Of a DNA stretch of 64,000 nt, positions 34,860-43,201 are shown piece after piece. Under the pieces are notes generated by a model. That model ran no database searches. It was not told the DNA's origin and was given only the letters and a program-made list of their open reading frames with translations. The DNA comes from Amorphus orientalis. Lineage in GTDB: Bacteria; Pseudomonadota; Alphaproteobacteria; Rhizobiales; Amorphaceae. The DNA lies in contig NZ_JAUSUL010000001.1 in the NCBI RefSeq assembly GCF_030814015.1, positions 648,001 through 712,000 of the forward strand, in the 5' to 3' direction. Position 1 is the first letter of the stretch; each line of letters begins with the position of its first letter. Made by a program: the position numbers and the translations under genes.

Positions 34860-36323
34860 ATGAAATTGACACAGTTTACCGATCTCGGCCTCGCACGGCC
34901 GATCCTCACTGCGCTTTCCGAAGAGCGCCACGACACGCCGACGCCGATCCAGGCCCAGGCGATTCCGCCGGTCCTGGAAGGCAGGGACCTTCTGGGCATC
35001 GCCCAGACCGGCACCGGCAAGACCGCGGCCTTCGCGCTGCCGATCCTGAACCATCTCGACAACGCCCGGGCCGCCGTTCGCGGCAAGAGCTGCCGCGTGC
35101 TGGTGCTGTCGCCGACGCGCGAACTCTGCGGCCAGATCGAGGAGCGCTTCCGCGCCTACGGCAAGCACATGCCGCTGAAGACGGCGCTGATCATCGGCGG
35201 CGTGCCGATCGGCCGCCAGAAGCGGGCTGTCGAGAAGGGCGCCGACGTGGTCGTTGCAACGCCCGGTCGTCTGCTCGACCTGGTCGAACAACGCGCGCTC
35301 AGCATTGCCGAGGTCGAGGTCCTCGTCCTCGACGAAGCCGACCAGATGCTGGACATGGGCTTCATCCATGCCATCCGGCAGATCGTCGCGAAGCTGCCGA
35401 AACAGCGCCAGAACCTGTTCTTCTCCGCGACCATGCCGAAGGCCATTGCCGAGCTTGCCGGGTCGATCCTGAGCGATCCGGTGGAAGTCGCGGTGACGCC
35501 GGTGGCGAAGACCGCCGACCGGGTCGACCAGGAGGTCATGTTCGTCGATACGGCGAAGAAGACCGACGCCCTGGTGCACGTGCTCGCCAACCGCGGCGTC
35601 CGTCAGGCGCTGGTCTTCACCCGCACCAAGCACGGCGCGGACAAGGTCGTGAAGAATCTCTCCCGCTCCGGCGTGCCGGCCGAGGCGATCCACGGCAACA
35701 AGTCCCAGGGCCAGCGCGAGCGGACGCTCTCGTCCTTCCGCGGCGGCAAGATCAACGCCCTGGTCGCGACCGACATCGCCGCCCGCGGCATCGACGTCGC
35801 GTCGGTCAGCCACGTGATCAACTACGACCTGCCCCATGTGGCGGAGACCTACGTGCACCGCATCGGCCGCACGGCCCGCAACGGCGCGGACGGCAATGCG
35901 ATCACGCTGTGCGCGCCGGACGAAGCCAATCTGCTGCGCGGCGTGGAACGCCTGATCAAGCAGAAGGTCCCGGTGATCGCGGCCCCCGAAGGCCTGGAGG
36001 CGACGGGTCGCTTCGACGACGGCGAGCAGGCTCAGCCCGGCCGCAATAAGAAGCGTCCGCCCCGCAGGAAGGGGCCGCGTCCGAATGGTCAGGGCAACAA
36101 CGGCCAGCAGGCCCGCTCCAATGACACCGCCGGCGGCTCTGGCGCCGGCGACACCCATTTTTCGAAGCCGAAGCGTCCGGCGCGCGCCCGCCCCGGCGGC
36201 TCCGCCGCGCCCGCTTCTCCCAACGCCGAAAGGAAAGAACATGGCCAAGGAAGATCTGATCGAGTTCGAGGGCGTCGTAACGGAGGTGCTTCCGGACGGA
36301 AACTTTCGCGTGCGGCTGGATAA
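34860..36323 (+). CDS. DEAD-box RNA helicase, 3' end overlapping infA
   Basis: This 487-residue ATP-dependent RNA helicase is RhlE/DeaD-like. Motifs in order are the Q motif ([12 protein letters not shown]), [47 protein letters not shown] and HRIGRTAR. A basic disordered tail starts near 390. ATG 34860 starts the canonical [11 protein letters not shown]; a longer frame from 34689 is not conserved in appearance. The stop at 36321-36323 lies 83 bases inside infA, in another frame. Such helicases act in ribosome assembly, cold response or mRNA decay; the pairing with IF-1 fits a translation role. Confidence 0.9.
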   Translation: MKLTQFTDLGLARPILTALSEERHDTPTPIQAQAIPPVLEGRDLLGIAQTGTGKTAAFALPILNHLDNARAAVRGKSCRVLVLSPTRELCGQIEERFRAYGKHMPLKTALIIGGVPIGRQKRAVEKGADVVVATPGRLLDLVEQRALSIAEVEVLVLDEADQMLDMGFIHAIRQIVAKLPKQRQNLFFSATMPKAIAELAGSILSDPVEVAVTPVAKTADRVDQEVMFVDTAKKTDALVHVLANRGVRQALVFTRTKHGADKVVKNLSRSGVPAEAIHGNKSQGQRERTLSSFRGGKINALVATDIAARGIDVASVSHVINYDLPHVAETYVHRIGRTARNGADGNAITLCAPDEANLLRGVERLIKQKVPVIAAPEGLEATGRFDDGEQAQPGRNKKRPPRRKGPRPNGQGNNGQQARSNDTAGGSGAGDTHFSKPKRPARARPGGSAAPASPNAERKEHGQGRSDRVRGRRNGGASGRKLSRAAG

Positions 36324-36510
36324 CGACCACCAGATCCTGGCCTACTCGGCCGGGCGCATGAAGAAGCACCGCATCCGCACGCTCGCCGGCGACCGGGTGA
36401 CGGTGGAGATGACGCCCTACGATCTGGAAAAGGGCCGCATCACCTTCCGCCACAAGACCGAGGGTCCCGGACCGTCCGGCGGCCAGCGCCGGACCTTCCG
36501 CCGGCACTGA
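36241..36510 (+). CDS. infA: Translation initiation factor IF-1
   Basis: This 89-residue OB-fold protein begins [20 protein letters not shown] and keeps the conserved [19 protein letters not shown] and [15 protein letters not shown]-1 binds the ribosomal A site with IF-2 and IF-3 during initiation. Canonical IF-1 is about 72 residues; this one has a 17-residue Gly/Pro/Arg-rich tail ([15 protein letters not shown]). AAAGGAAAG precedes the ATG inside the helicase coding sequence, so the genes overlap by 83 bases. A terminator follows at 36536. Confidence 0.95.
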   Translation: MAKEDLIEFEGVVTEVLPDGNFRVRLDNDHQILAYSAGRMKKHRIRTLAGDRVTVEMTPYDLEKGRITFRHKTEGPGPSGGQRRTFRRH

Positions 36511-36535
36511 TCGGGCTGCGCGGACTATCCGAATG

Positions 36536-36568
36536 AAAAAGGCGTCCCGAGCGATCGGGGCGCCTTTT
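36536..36568 (+). terminator. Terminator of the helicase-infA unit
   Basis: AAGGCGTCCCGA and TCGGGGCGCCTT form a 12-bp stem (one G-U pair) with a GCGA loop, ending in TTTT. It is bidirectional, with A-run on the left, and may also serve the converging threonine aldolase gene. Confidence 0.85.
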
Positions 36569-36674
36569 GCGTTTCGGGCGAAGGCCGTCGATCGTCGGCA
36601 GATCGGGAGGCCGCGTCGAAGGCGGCTTACGGCGGGCTGAGCTTCGTCATGGCGCCCGTGCCGCCGTCTTGAGC

Positions 36675-37748
36675 CTATCGGCTGCTGTCGTTCTGCCCCA
36701 GCGCCGTCAGGAACGCGTCGATCTCCGCATCGGTGGTGGCGAAATTCGCGATCATGCGGGTGCGGGTTTCATGGGCTGCGGAGGCCTCCTCGTCCGGCGC
36801 GCCGCGAACCGACCAGGGATAGAGATGCGCGCCGGCGGCCTGCAGCCGCTCCAGCATCGCGGTCTCGACGTGGGCGAAGACCTCGTTCGACTGGCAGGGC
36901 CAGGCCAGCCGGGCCCTGGACGACGCCTCGATGCCGGCCGCAAGCCGGGAAGCGGCGGCATTGGCCTTGCCGGCGAGCTCGAGCCAGTGGCCGCCTTCCA
37001 GCATCGCGAGCATCTGGGCGGCCACGAACCGGCTCTTGGAAAAGAGGTGGCCGGCCTGCTTGCGGTGGGCGGCGACGTGCGGCGCCTTTGCCGCATCGAA
37101 GACGACGATCGCCTCCGCGCACCACGCGCCGTTCTTGGTGAGGCCGAACGACAGCAGGTCGACCCCGGCCTTCCAGGTGATGTCGGCGGGTGCGCAGCCG
37201 AGATGGCTGACGGCATTGGCGAACCGCGCCCCGTCCATGTGCACGGCCATGCTCCGGTCGCGGGCGATGTCGGCGATCGCGGCCACTTCGTCCGGGGTAT
37301 AGACGGTGCCGGCTTCGGTGGTCTGGGCGAGGCTCACCACGCTGGGGCGACCCCGCTGCCAGGCCGCGGCGTCGGGGTAGTGGGAGAGGGCGTCCCGAAG
37401 ACCGTCCGGGGTGATCTTGCCCTCGGGACCGGTTATGTGCGTGAGGGTCAGTCCGCGCCCGAGGAAGGCCGGCGCGCCGCCCTCGTCGATGGCGATGTGC
37501 GCATCGGAGTGACAGAAGCCGATCGCGCCGGGTCCCGACACGGCGGCGAGCGAGAGGGCATTGGCGGCCGTGCCGGTGGCGACGAAGAAGGCCTCGACGT
37601 CGCGCCCGAAGGTCTCCGAGATCGCAGCCGTTGCCCGCCCGGTCCAGTCGTCGCCGCCATAGGCCGGCGCCTGACCCGCCGCCGCCTCGGAGAGCGCCTC
37701 GGCCACTTTCGGGCTGACGCCGGCCCAGTTGTCGCTGGCAAAGTTCAT
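36675..37748 (-). CDS. ltaE: Low-specificity L-threonine aldolase
   Basis: This 357-residue PLP enzyme converts L-threonine or L-allo-threonine to glycine and acetaldehyde. It starts MNFASDNWAGVSPKV and shows FFVATGTAANALSL, HSDAHIAIDEGGAPAF, SLAQTTEAGTVYTPDE, AVHMDGARFANAVSHLGC and the PLP lysine in DLLSFGLTKNGAWCAEA. The length is normal for the family. It is on the same strand as the buf operon, 75 bases after the DoxX gene, and may be read from it, but no functional link is evident. Confidence 0.92.
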   Translation of the reverse strand: MNFASDNWAGVSPKVAEALSEAAAGQAPAYGGDDWTGRATAAISETFGRDVEAFFVATGTAANALSLAAVSGPGAIGFCHSDAHIAIDEGGAPAFLGRGLTLTHITGPEGKITPDGLRDALSHYPDAAAWQRGRPSVVSLAQTTEAGTVYTPDEVAAIADIARDRSMAVHMDGARFANAVSHLGCAPADITWKAGVDLLSFGLTKNGAWCAEAIVVFDAAKAPHVAAHRKQAGHLFSKSRFVAAQMLAMLEGGHWLELAGKANAAASRLAAGIEASSRARLAWPCQSNEVFAHVETAMLERLQAAGAHLYPWSVRGAPDEEASAAHETRTRMIANFATTDAEIDAFLTALGQNDSSR

Positions 37749-37823
37749 TTCGCTGGCCTCGTTTCACTCATCCGCCCGGACCCGACCGGCCCGTGGGCGG
37801 ATCGGAACATCGACGCCCGGAGC

Positions 37824-38381
37824 CTATCTGCGCGACCAGCGGCCGAACAGATAGTCGAGGGAGATGAAGCCCGGCCCCTTGAGCACCAGAACCAGCATCA
37901 CGAACACCCACAGCGTCCGCTGATCGGCGATCAGCGAGCTCGGATTGTCGTTGAACAGGCTGCCGATCGTGTCCGCCCCCACGTCGTGGCCGTAGATGTC
38001 GGTGTAGGTCATGATCACGATGAACCCGATCATGCCGAGGGCCGCCAGCCGGGTGAACAGGCCCAGCACGATCAGGATCGGCAGGATGAACTCCATGTAG
38101 GTGCCGACATAGACGATGAGCTTGTAGGGAAAGAAGGCGATCTCGGCCGTGTTGTAGCTCACCGCCTCCATCATCTTCGGCAGGATCTGCGCGTAGGCGC
38201 CGACCGACACGTGGAAGAAGCCGAACAGGCCGTCACCCACCTTCGTGAAGGCCGAATTGATGAAGTAGAGAAACAGAACAGCGGCGAACACAAACCGCGC
38301 CGCCAGTCCCAGAAACCAGCCGCCGAGAATTCGGTCGAGACCGTGAAACACGGCTTCATATGCGCGGGTAAGAGAGCCCAT
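37824..38381 (-). CDS. DoxX-family membrane protein of the bufferin operon
   Basis: This 185-residue protein has about four transmembrane helices (AARFVFAAVLFLYFINSAFT; YMEFILPILIVLGLFTRLAA; IGFIVIMTYTDIYGH; LWVFVMLVLVLKG). It is the last gene of the bufA-bufB-bufC-doxX set. DoxX proteins often close such operons and may handle redox or quinone chemistry in the membrane; the exact role is unknown. The ATG at 38381 follows GAAGG; the upstream frame to 38474 is not conserved in appearance. Confidence 0.85.
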   Translation of the reverse strand: MGSLTRAYEAVFHGLDRILGGWFLGLAARFVFAAVLFLYFINSAFTKVGDGLFGFFHVSVGAYAQILPKMMEAVSYNTAEIAFFPYKLIVYVGTYMEFILPILIVLGLFTRLAALGMIGFIVIMTYTDIYGHDVGADTIGSLFNDNPSSLIADQRTLWVFVMLVLVLKGPGFISLDYLFGRWSRR

Positions 38382-38517
38382 GGTCGTTACCTTCGGTTGA
38401 TCTGAAATCGGCGGGAGCGGGCGGATGAAAATGGGCCCGAAACCTTCGGGCAGGGCCGAAGGCGCGGCGACCATGGCACGGCGGCGGCGAAATCGGAAGT
38501 GTCACGGGTCCGGCCGG

Positions 38518-39294
38518 TCATGGGGCCTCCGACGGACGCAGCGCCGCGAGCGCGCCGGCGCCGAGAAGCACCGACAGGGAGGCCGCCAGGTCGAAGTCCG
38601 GCGCCTCTTGCACCGCCGCCGTCGCGGCAGGGCCCAGCGGCAGGCCCCGGTCGAGGGCCGACAGCAGCGTTGCCGCGCCCGGGGGCAGCCTGCGGACTTC
38701 CACGTCGAGATCCGGCCGCGTCACCAGGGCGTCCTCTCCGCCATCGGGCAGGCGCTCGGGCGCAGGCCCGTCGGACCGGTTGGCCTCCCAGATGGTCACG
38801 GCGGGAAAGGGCGAGACGATCAGGTGGGCGGCCGGGTGGAGCGCAAGGCGGAGATGGTCCAGCCGGTCGGGCGCAATGCCGGCAAGGGCCGACGGGTCGA
38901 GCGGCGCTTCATCGGCGGCGTGGTAGGCCTGGAGCCAGGCCCAGTCGAGGCGCGCGACGTCGGGGATGTAAGGGTAGGGCGCGAGCGACGGCAGCCGCGC
39001 CAGGAAATCGGGGAAACCTGCTCCGTAACGGAAGAGAAGCGGCGATGCGGGCTTTTCCTCCGAGGCGAAAGCACGGGCGGCGGCGGCGAAGAATTCCTCG
39101 CCCACCAGGCGGACCACGGCGGGAAAAGTGGCCGACAGCGCTTCGGTGAGGGTGGAGGCGACGGTGTTGCGATAAACGCCGAACCGTTTGCCGTCGGGTT
39201 GGCCGTCGGGACCGACCACGCCCTCGGGGATGTTCGGCTCGGGCGCGGTGACGGCAGTGAAGAAGGCACGGCTGGCGTCCGGCTCAGACGGCAC
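38518..39294 (-). CDS. bufC: DUF2063 protein, BufC/HvfC-type partner of the MNIO enzyme
   Basis: The 258-residue product has an N-terminal DUF2063 DNA-binding-like domain (about 8-100; GVYRNTVASTLTEALSATFP, AVVRLVGEEFFAAAARAF, FLARLPSLAPYPYIPDVARL) and a C-terminal domain of about 110 residues. In bufferin and related RiPP systems this protein pairs with the DUF692 modifying enzyme and helps recognise the precursor leader. Its start overlaps the bufB stop by 11 bases, a sign of coupled translation. No cysteine cluster is evident. Confidence 0.88.
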   Translation of the reverse strand: MPSEPDASRAFFTAVTAPEPNIPEGVVGPDGQPDGKRFGVYRNTVASTLTEALSATFPAVVRLVGEEFFAAAARAFASEEKPASPLLFRYGAGFPDFLARLPSLAPYPYIPDVARLDWAWLQAYHAADEAPLDPSALAGIAPDRLDHLRLALHPAAHLIVSPFPAVTIWEANRSDGPAPERLPDGGEDALVTRPDLDVEVRRLPPGAATLLSALDRGLPLGPAATAAVQEAPDFDLAASLSVLLGAGALAALRPSEAP

Positions 39295-40174
39295 GGCGGA
39301 TCTCCCGCGGTGTGCCGGCCGTGGCCAGCCGGGCGTCGGCGTCCGCTGCTTCGGCGGCGAGCGTCGCCCAATCCGGCAGGTCGCCGTCCCACTCGATCAG
39401 GGTCGGGATCGGTCGCCCTGCAAGGGCGAGCGTCAGATCGTAGAGCTCCCAGACCCGGTCGCAGACTTCCCGGTCGTGGGTGTCGATCAGAAGCGGTCGG
39501 CCGTGGGCGTCGGTGTCGTCGGCATGACCGGCGAGGTGGATCTCGCCCACGAGATCCAGCGGAAACGCGCGCAGATAGGCGTCCGCGTCGGCCGCGCCGT
39601 TGGTGCAGGCCACGTGGACATTGTTCACGTCCAGAAGCAGGCCGCAGCCGGTGCGCCGGGCGAGCTCCCGCAGAAAGTCCGTTTCCGAAAGCGTCGTCTC
39701 CGTGAAGGCGACGTAGGTCGACGGGTTTTCCAGAAGGATGGATCGTTTGAGCCGCGACTGGACCTGGTCGATGTGGGCGGCGACCCGCGCCAGCGTCGTC
39801 TCGGTGTAGGGGAGGGGCAGAAGGTCCGGCACATAGGTGCCGTCATGGGTCGACCACGCCAGATGTTCGGAGACGAGCCCGGGCTCGTAGCGCTCCACCA
39901 CCCGGGCCAGCCGGTACAGATGCGCCGCGTCCAGCGGCCCCGAGCCGCCGATCGACATGCCGACACCGTGGACGGAGAGCGGGTAGTGCCGGCGGATCGC
40001 TTCCAGGTGGCGATGGGGCGGCCCGCCATCGCCCATATAATTCTCGGCGTGGACCTCGAAGAAGCCGATGTCCGGCATGTCCGACAGGATTTCGCCCGCG
40101 TGATCGCGCTTGAACCCGACCCCGGCGCGGGCCGGGACCGGGTTGTCCACACGGTCGGGACGGGGCGGTGCCAT
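39284..40174 (-). CDS. bufB: DUF692 multinuclear iron oxidase (MNIO), BufB-type
   Basis: This 296-residue TIM-barrel enzyme should modify cysteines of the BufA precursor with a multinuclear iron centre and O2. Family motifs include ARAGVGFKRDH, FFEVHAENYMGDGG, HGVGMSIGGSGPLD, EHLAWSTHDG, LLENPSTYVAFTE, LLDVNNVHVAC, LVGEIHLAGHADD, LIDTHDREVCDRVW and IEWDGDLPDW; the His, Asp, Glu and Asn in these bind the metals. In characterised bufferins a DUF692 enzyme turns cysteines into thiooxazole rings. It lies 34 bases after bufA and overlaps bufC. Confidence 0.92.
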   Translation of the reverse strand: MAPPRPDRVDNPVPARAGVGFKRDHAGEILSDMPDIGFFEVHAENYMGDGGPPHRHLEAIRRHYPLSVHGVGMSIGGSGPLDAAHLYRLARVVERYEPGLVSEHLAWSTHDGTYVPDLLPLPYTETTLARVAAHIDQVQSRLKRSILLENPSTYVAFTETTLSETDFLRELARRTGCGLLLDVNNVHVACTNGAADADAYLRAFPLDLVGEIHLAGHADDTDAHGRPLLIDTHDREVCDRVWELYDLTLALAGRPIPTLIEWDGDLPDWATLAAEAADADARLATAGTPREIRRAV

Positions 40175-40208
40175 CGCCGTTTGCGCTCCCTCGGCGCCGG
40201 CTTTCGCC

Positions 40209-40514
40209 TCAGGTGGAGGATTTCTCCGGCAGGTCGCGCTTCAGGGGCTCCAGGCTACCGTGGCGGTCGCCGGGCAGATCCATGGAGGTGCAGGTGCCCT
40301 TGGGAACCAGCTTCCAGGCGTTGCCCTGATAGTCGACCGTGGAGGTTGCCGCGCAGGTCGTGCCGGGGCCGGCGGCGCAGTCGTTCTCGCCGGCCTTGGC
40401 GACGCCGTAGCATTTGACCATGTCGGCGGCGGTGGCCGGAGCGGCCATGCCGGAGAGCGCGGTCGCGACCGCGCCGGCGATTGCGGCGGCGGTGAAGAAC
40501 TTGGTGTCAGCCAT
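40209..40514 (-). CDS. bufA: DUF2282 bufferin precursor (BufA1)
   Basis: The 101-residue product has a signal peptide (1-30, ending AAPATAA), then a core with four cysteines at 35 ([15 protein letters not shown]), 46, 54 ([12 protein letters not shown]) and 75 ([12 protein letters not shown]). This matches the DUF2282 bufferin-1 pattern, including [15 protein letters not shown]. Bufferins are ribosomally made, post-translationally modified peptides exported to the periplasm that bind copper. The C-terminal 20 residues are charged. The ATG at 40514 follows AAGGGG; a start further upstream at 40583 lacks a signal peptide. Confidence 0.92.
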   Translation of the reverse strand: MADTKFFTAAAIAGAVATALSGMAAPATAADMVKCYGVAKAGENDCAAGPGTTCAATSTVDYQGNAWKLVPKGTCTSMDLPGDRHGSLEPLKRDLPEKSST

Positions 40515-40577
40515 TTTCGTCAGTCCCCTTGTGTTGGATTTTTGGCGCGGCCCGCCGGCCAGGCTCGGCAGCCCACA

Positions 40578-40594
40578 TCTCACTCAAAATGAGA
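40578..40594. promoter_or_regulatory. Inverted repeat upstream of the buf operon
   Basis: TCTCA (40578-40582) and TGAGA (40590-40594) form a 5-bp dyad with a 7-base spacer, 64-80 bases upstream of bufA and 41 bases after the recF stop. It may be an operator; no sigma-F-like promoter was recognised. Confidence 0.3.
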
Positions 40595-40634
40595 CCGGGG
40601 AACAACAGGAAATCAATATGGTGCGAGGCTTGTG

Positions 40635-41795
40635 TTACGCGCCTGGCGCAAGCCGGCCGTCGGCGACATGGAAGATTTCCGCCCGCTCTCCAATCGCCTC
40701 GAACAGGATCGGATCGGTGCCGGTCATGAAGATCTGGCCGCCGAGCCGCTCCAGCCGATCGTAGAGGGCGGCCCGACGGTTCGGGTCGAGATGGGCCGCC
40801 ACCTCGTCGAGAAGCAGCACGGGAGCCCGGCGGTTGGCGTCCGCGATCAGTTCGGCGTGAGCCAGGATCAGGCCGATCAGGAGCGCCTTCTGCTCTCCGG
40901 TCGAGGCCTGGGCGGCGGGCATGGCCTTGTCGGCGTGGGTGACCACAAGATCGGCGCGATGAGGGCCGGTCAGGGTCCGCCCGGCGGCCCGGTCCCGGGG
41001 GCGGCCTTCGCTCAGAAGCCGCCGGAAGGTTTCGGCGCGCTCCTGGGCATCGGCGCCGTCGGTCCGGGCCTCGAAGTCGCCGTCGAGGGCAAGGTGGGCG
41101 CGGGGGAAGGCGCTCGCGTCAGGCGGGATCGCGTCGATCGCGTTGCGGAACCGCGCGACGAGGTCGGCCCGCGCCGCGGCGATCGCCGCGCCGTGCTGGG
41201 CGATCTCCGTCTCGATCGCATCGAACCAGCCGGCATCGGCGCCGGGGTCTTCCAGGAGCCGGTTGCGGTGGCGCACCGCCTTCTCGTAGCGGGTCGCGTT
41301 GCGGCCGTGGGCCGGATCCAGCCCCATGACCAGACGGTCGAGAAAACGGCGGCGATCGCCGGCCGGACCCGTGAACAGGCCGTCCATGGCCGGGGTCAGC
41401 CACACCACGTCGAGATGGGACAGAAGCGCGTCGGAAGAGGAGGCGTCCTCGCCGTCGATGCGGATGCGGCGGCTGCGCGGACCCCCGGCGTCGGGCGCGA
41501 TCCCGGTTCCGATCGCAACCGGACCGGAAGCGGTCTCAAGTTCCGCATGGACGGTCCACCCGCCGGAGCCGCCGGAGCGGGCCACGGTGTCATAGGGCGC
41601 GCGGCGCAGACCACGCCCGGGCGACAGGAAGGAGACGGCCTCGAGCAGGTTCGTCTTGCCGGATCCGTTCGCGCCGACCAGCACGACGGAGCGTCCGTCG
41701 AGCTTCAGCGCCAGATGCGCATAATTGCGGAAGTCCGTCAGCGTGAGGGCGGTCAGGGCGACCCGGGCGACGGACGGTGAGCTGGCGTCCGTCAT
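40635..41795 (-). CDS. recF: DNA replication/repair protein RecF
   Basis: This 386-residue SMC-like ATPase acts with RecO and RecR to load RecA at gaps. It has LTLTDFRNYAHLALKLDG, Walker A GANGSGKTNLLEA (about 40-52), the ABC signature region STGEQKALLIGLILAH and Walker B PVLLLDEVAAHLDPNRR. It follows dnaN in the conserved dnaA-dnaN-recF order with a 39-base gap. The ATG at 41795 is preceded by GAAGG only 2-3 bases away; an alternative GTG at 41804 adds three residues. Confidence 0.95.
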   Translation of the reverse strand: MTDASSPSVARVALTALTLTDFRNYAHLALKLDGRSVVLVGANGSGKTNLLEAVSFLSPGRGLRRAPYDTVARSGGSGGWTVHAELETASGPVAIGTGIAPDAGGPRSRRIRIDGEDASSSDALLSHLDVVWLTPAMDGLFTGPAGDRRRFLDRLVMGLDPAHGRNATRYEKAVRHRNRLLEDPGADAGWFDAIETEIAQHGAAIAAARADLVARFRNAIDAIPPDASAFPRAHLALDGDFEARTDGADAQERAETFRRLLSEGRPRDRAAGRTLTGPHRADLVVTHADKAMPAAQASTGEQKALLIGLILAHAELIADANRRAPVLLLDEVAAHLDPNRRAALYDRLERLGGQIFMTGTDPILFEAIGERAEIFHVADGRLAPGA

Positions 41796-41834
41796 GGCCT
41801 TCACACGGTGCGCGTTTCGGGTGGGCCGGGTGGC

Positions 41835-42953
41835 TTACACCCGCATCGGCATCAGGACGTAGAGCGTCCGGTTCTCGCTGATGTCGTGGACCAGCGTCGG
41901 CGATCCGGGATCGGCGAGCTTGAACTCGGCGGTCTCGGTCTCGAGCTGGGCGGCGATGTCCAGCAGATAGCGGGAGTTGAAGCCGATATCGAGCGGCTCG
42001 GCGTCGTACTCGACCACCAGTTCCTCGGTGGCGCTGCCGGAATCAGGGTTGTTCACCGAGAGGATCAGCTTGCCCGGCTGCAGCGACAGCTTCACCGCGC
42101 GGCCGCGCTCGCTGGACACGGTCGAGACACGGTCGACGGCGCTGGAAAACTCCTGGCGGTCGACATGGAGCAGCTTGTCGTTGTTCTGCGGGATCACGCG
42201 GACATAGTCCGGGAAGGTGCCATCGATCAGCTTCGACGTCAGCACGACGTTCTCGAAGGTGAAGCGGATCTTGGCGTCCGACAGCTCGATCTTGACCGCC
42301 TCTTCCGGATCCTCGATCAGGCGCAGGATCTCGCTGACGGTCTTGCGGGGCACGATCACGCCGGGGATCCCGTTGGAGCCGTCCGGCGCCGGCAGTTCCG
42401 CCTGGGCGAGCCGGTGGCCGTCGGTGGCGACCGCGCGCAGCATCGTGCCCTCGGCGCCGTCCACCGTGTGCACGTAGATCCCGTTCAGATAGTAGCGCGT
42501 TTCCTCGGTGGAGATCGCAAATTGGGTCCGGTCGATCAGCAGCTTCAGCTCGCTTGCCTTCAGCGTGAAGGAGTGGGTGAAGGTGCCGGCCGTGATGTCG
42601 GGGAAGTCCGCTTCCGGCAGGATCTGCAGCGAAAAGCGCGAGCGTCCCGCCGAAAGCGTCATCGAGGTGCCGTCGCTGTTGGTCTCAAGCGAGATCTGCG
42701 CCCCCTCGGGCAGCTTGCGGACGATGTCGTGGAGCATGTGGGCGGGCACGGTGGTGCCGCCGGTCTGCTCGACCATCGCGGGAACCTGCTCGGTAACCTC
42801 GATGTCGAGATCGGTCGCCTTCAGGTTCAAGGCGCTGCCGTCCGTACGGATCAGGACGTTCGACAGGATGGGAATCGTGTTGCGCCGTTCCACCACGCGA
42901 TAGACGTGGGTCAGCGATTTCAGGAGGTGGGCCCGTTCCAATGTCGCGCGCAT
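41835..42953 (-). CDS. dnaN: DNA polymerase III beta subunit (sliding clamp)
   Basis: This 372-residue clamp forms a ring dimer around DNA and tethers the polymerase. The normal N-terminus MRATLERAHLLKSLTHVYRV begins at ATG 42953; the open frame continues upstream but that part is not clamp-like. It shows RRNTIPILSNVLIR, RYYLNGIYVHTV, ATDGHRLAQAELPAP and the C-terminal YVLMPMRV. It lies between dnaA (248 bases upstream) and recF. Confidence 0.97.
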   Translation of the reverse strand: MRATLERAHLLKSLTHVYRVVERRNTIPILSNVLIRTDGSALNLKATDLDIEVTEQVPAMVEQTGGTTVPAHMLHDIVRKLPEGAQISLETNSDGTSMTLSAGRSRFSLQILPEADFPDITAGTFTHSFTLKASELKLLIDRTQFAISTEETRYYLNGIYVHTVDGAEGTMLRAVATDGHRLAQAELPAPDGSNGIPGVIVPRKTVSEILRLIEDPEEAVKIELSDAKIRFTFENVVLTSKLIDGTFPDYVRVIPQNNDKLLHVDRQEFSSAVDRVSTVSSERGRAVKLSLQPGKLILSVNNPDSGSATEELVVEYDAEPLDIGFNSRYLLDIAAQLETETAEFKLADPGSPTLVHDISENRTLYVLMPMRV

Positions 42954-43201
42954 GGCCTTGAGACGTCCGAGGCTGCCGTTGTCACGTAAGGGACGGTCGA
43001 CGGATGGAAGGGTCGACCGGTCCGAGGCCGTCGTCCGGCAATGCGGACGGTGCGGCTTCGGGGGAGCGCAAGGTGCCGCCAACGCGGCACGGATGCAAGC
43101 CCTGTCGGGAATTTCGGGGTGTGAAACAGATCGGCCGGTCACCGCGGGGCGGGACCGGCCGTATCTGGCGGAGAAGGGGCGGCCGCCGAAGCGGCCTCAG
43201 G

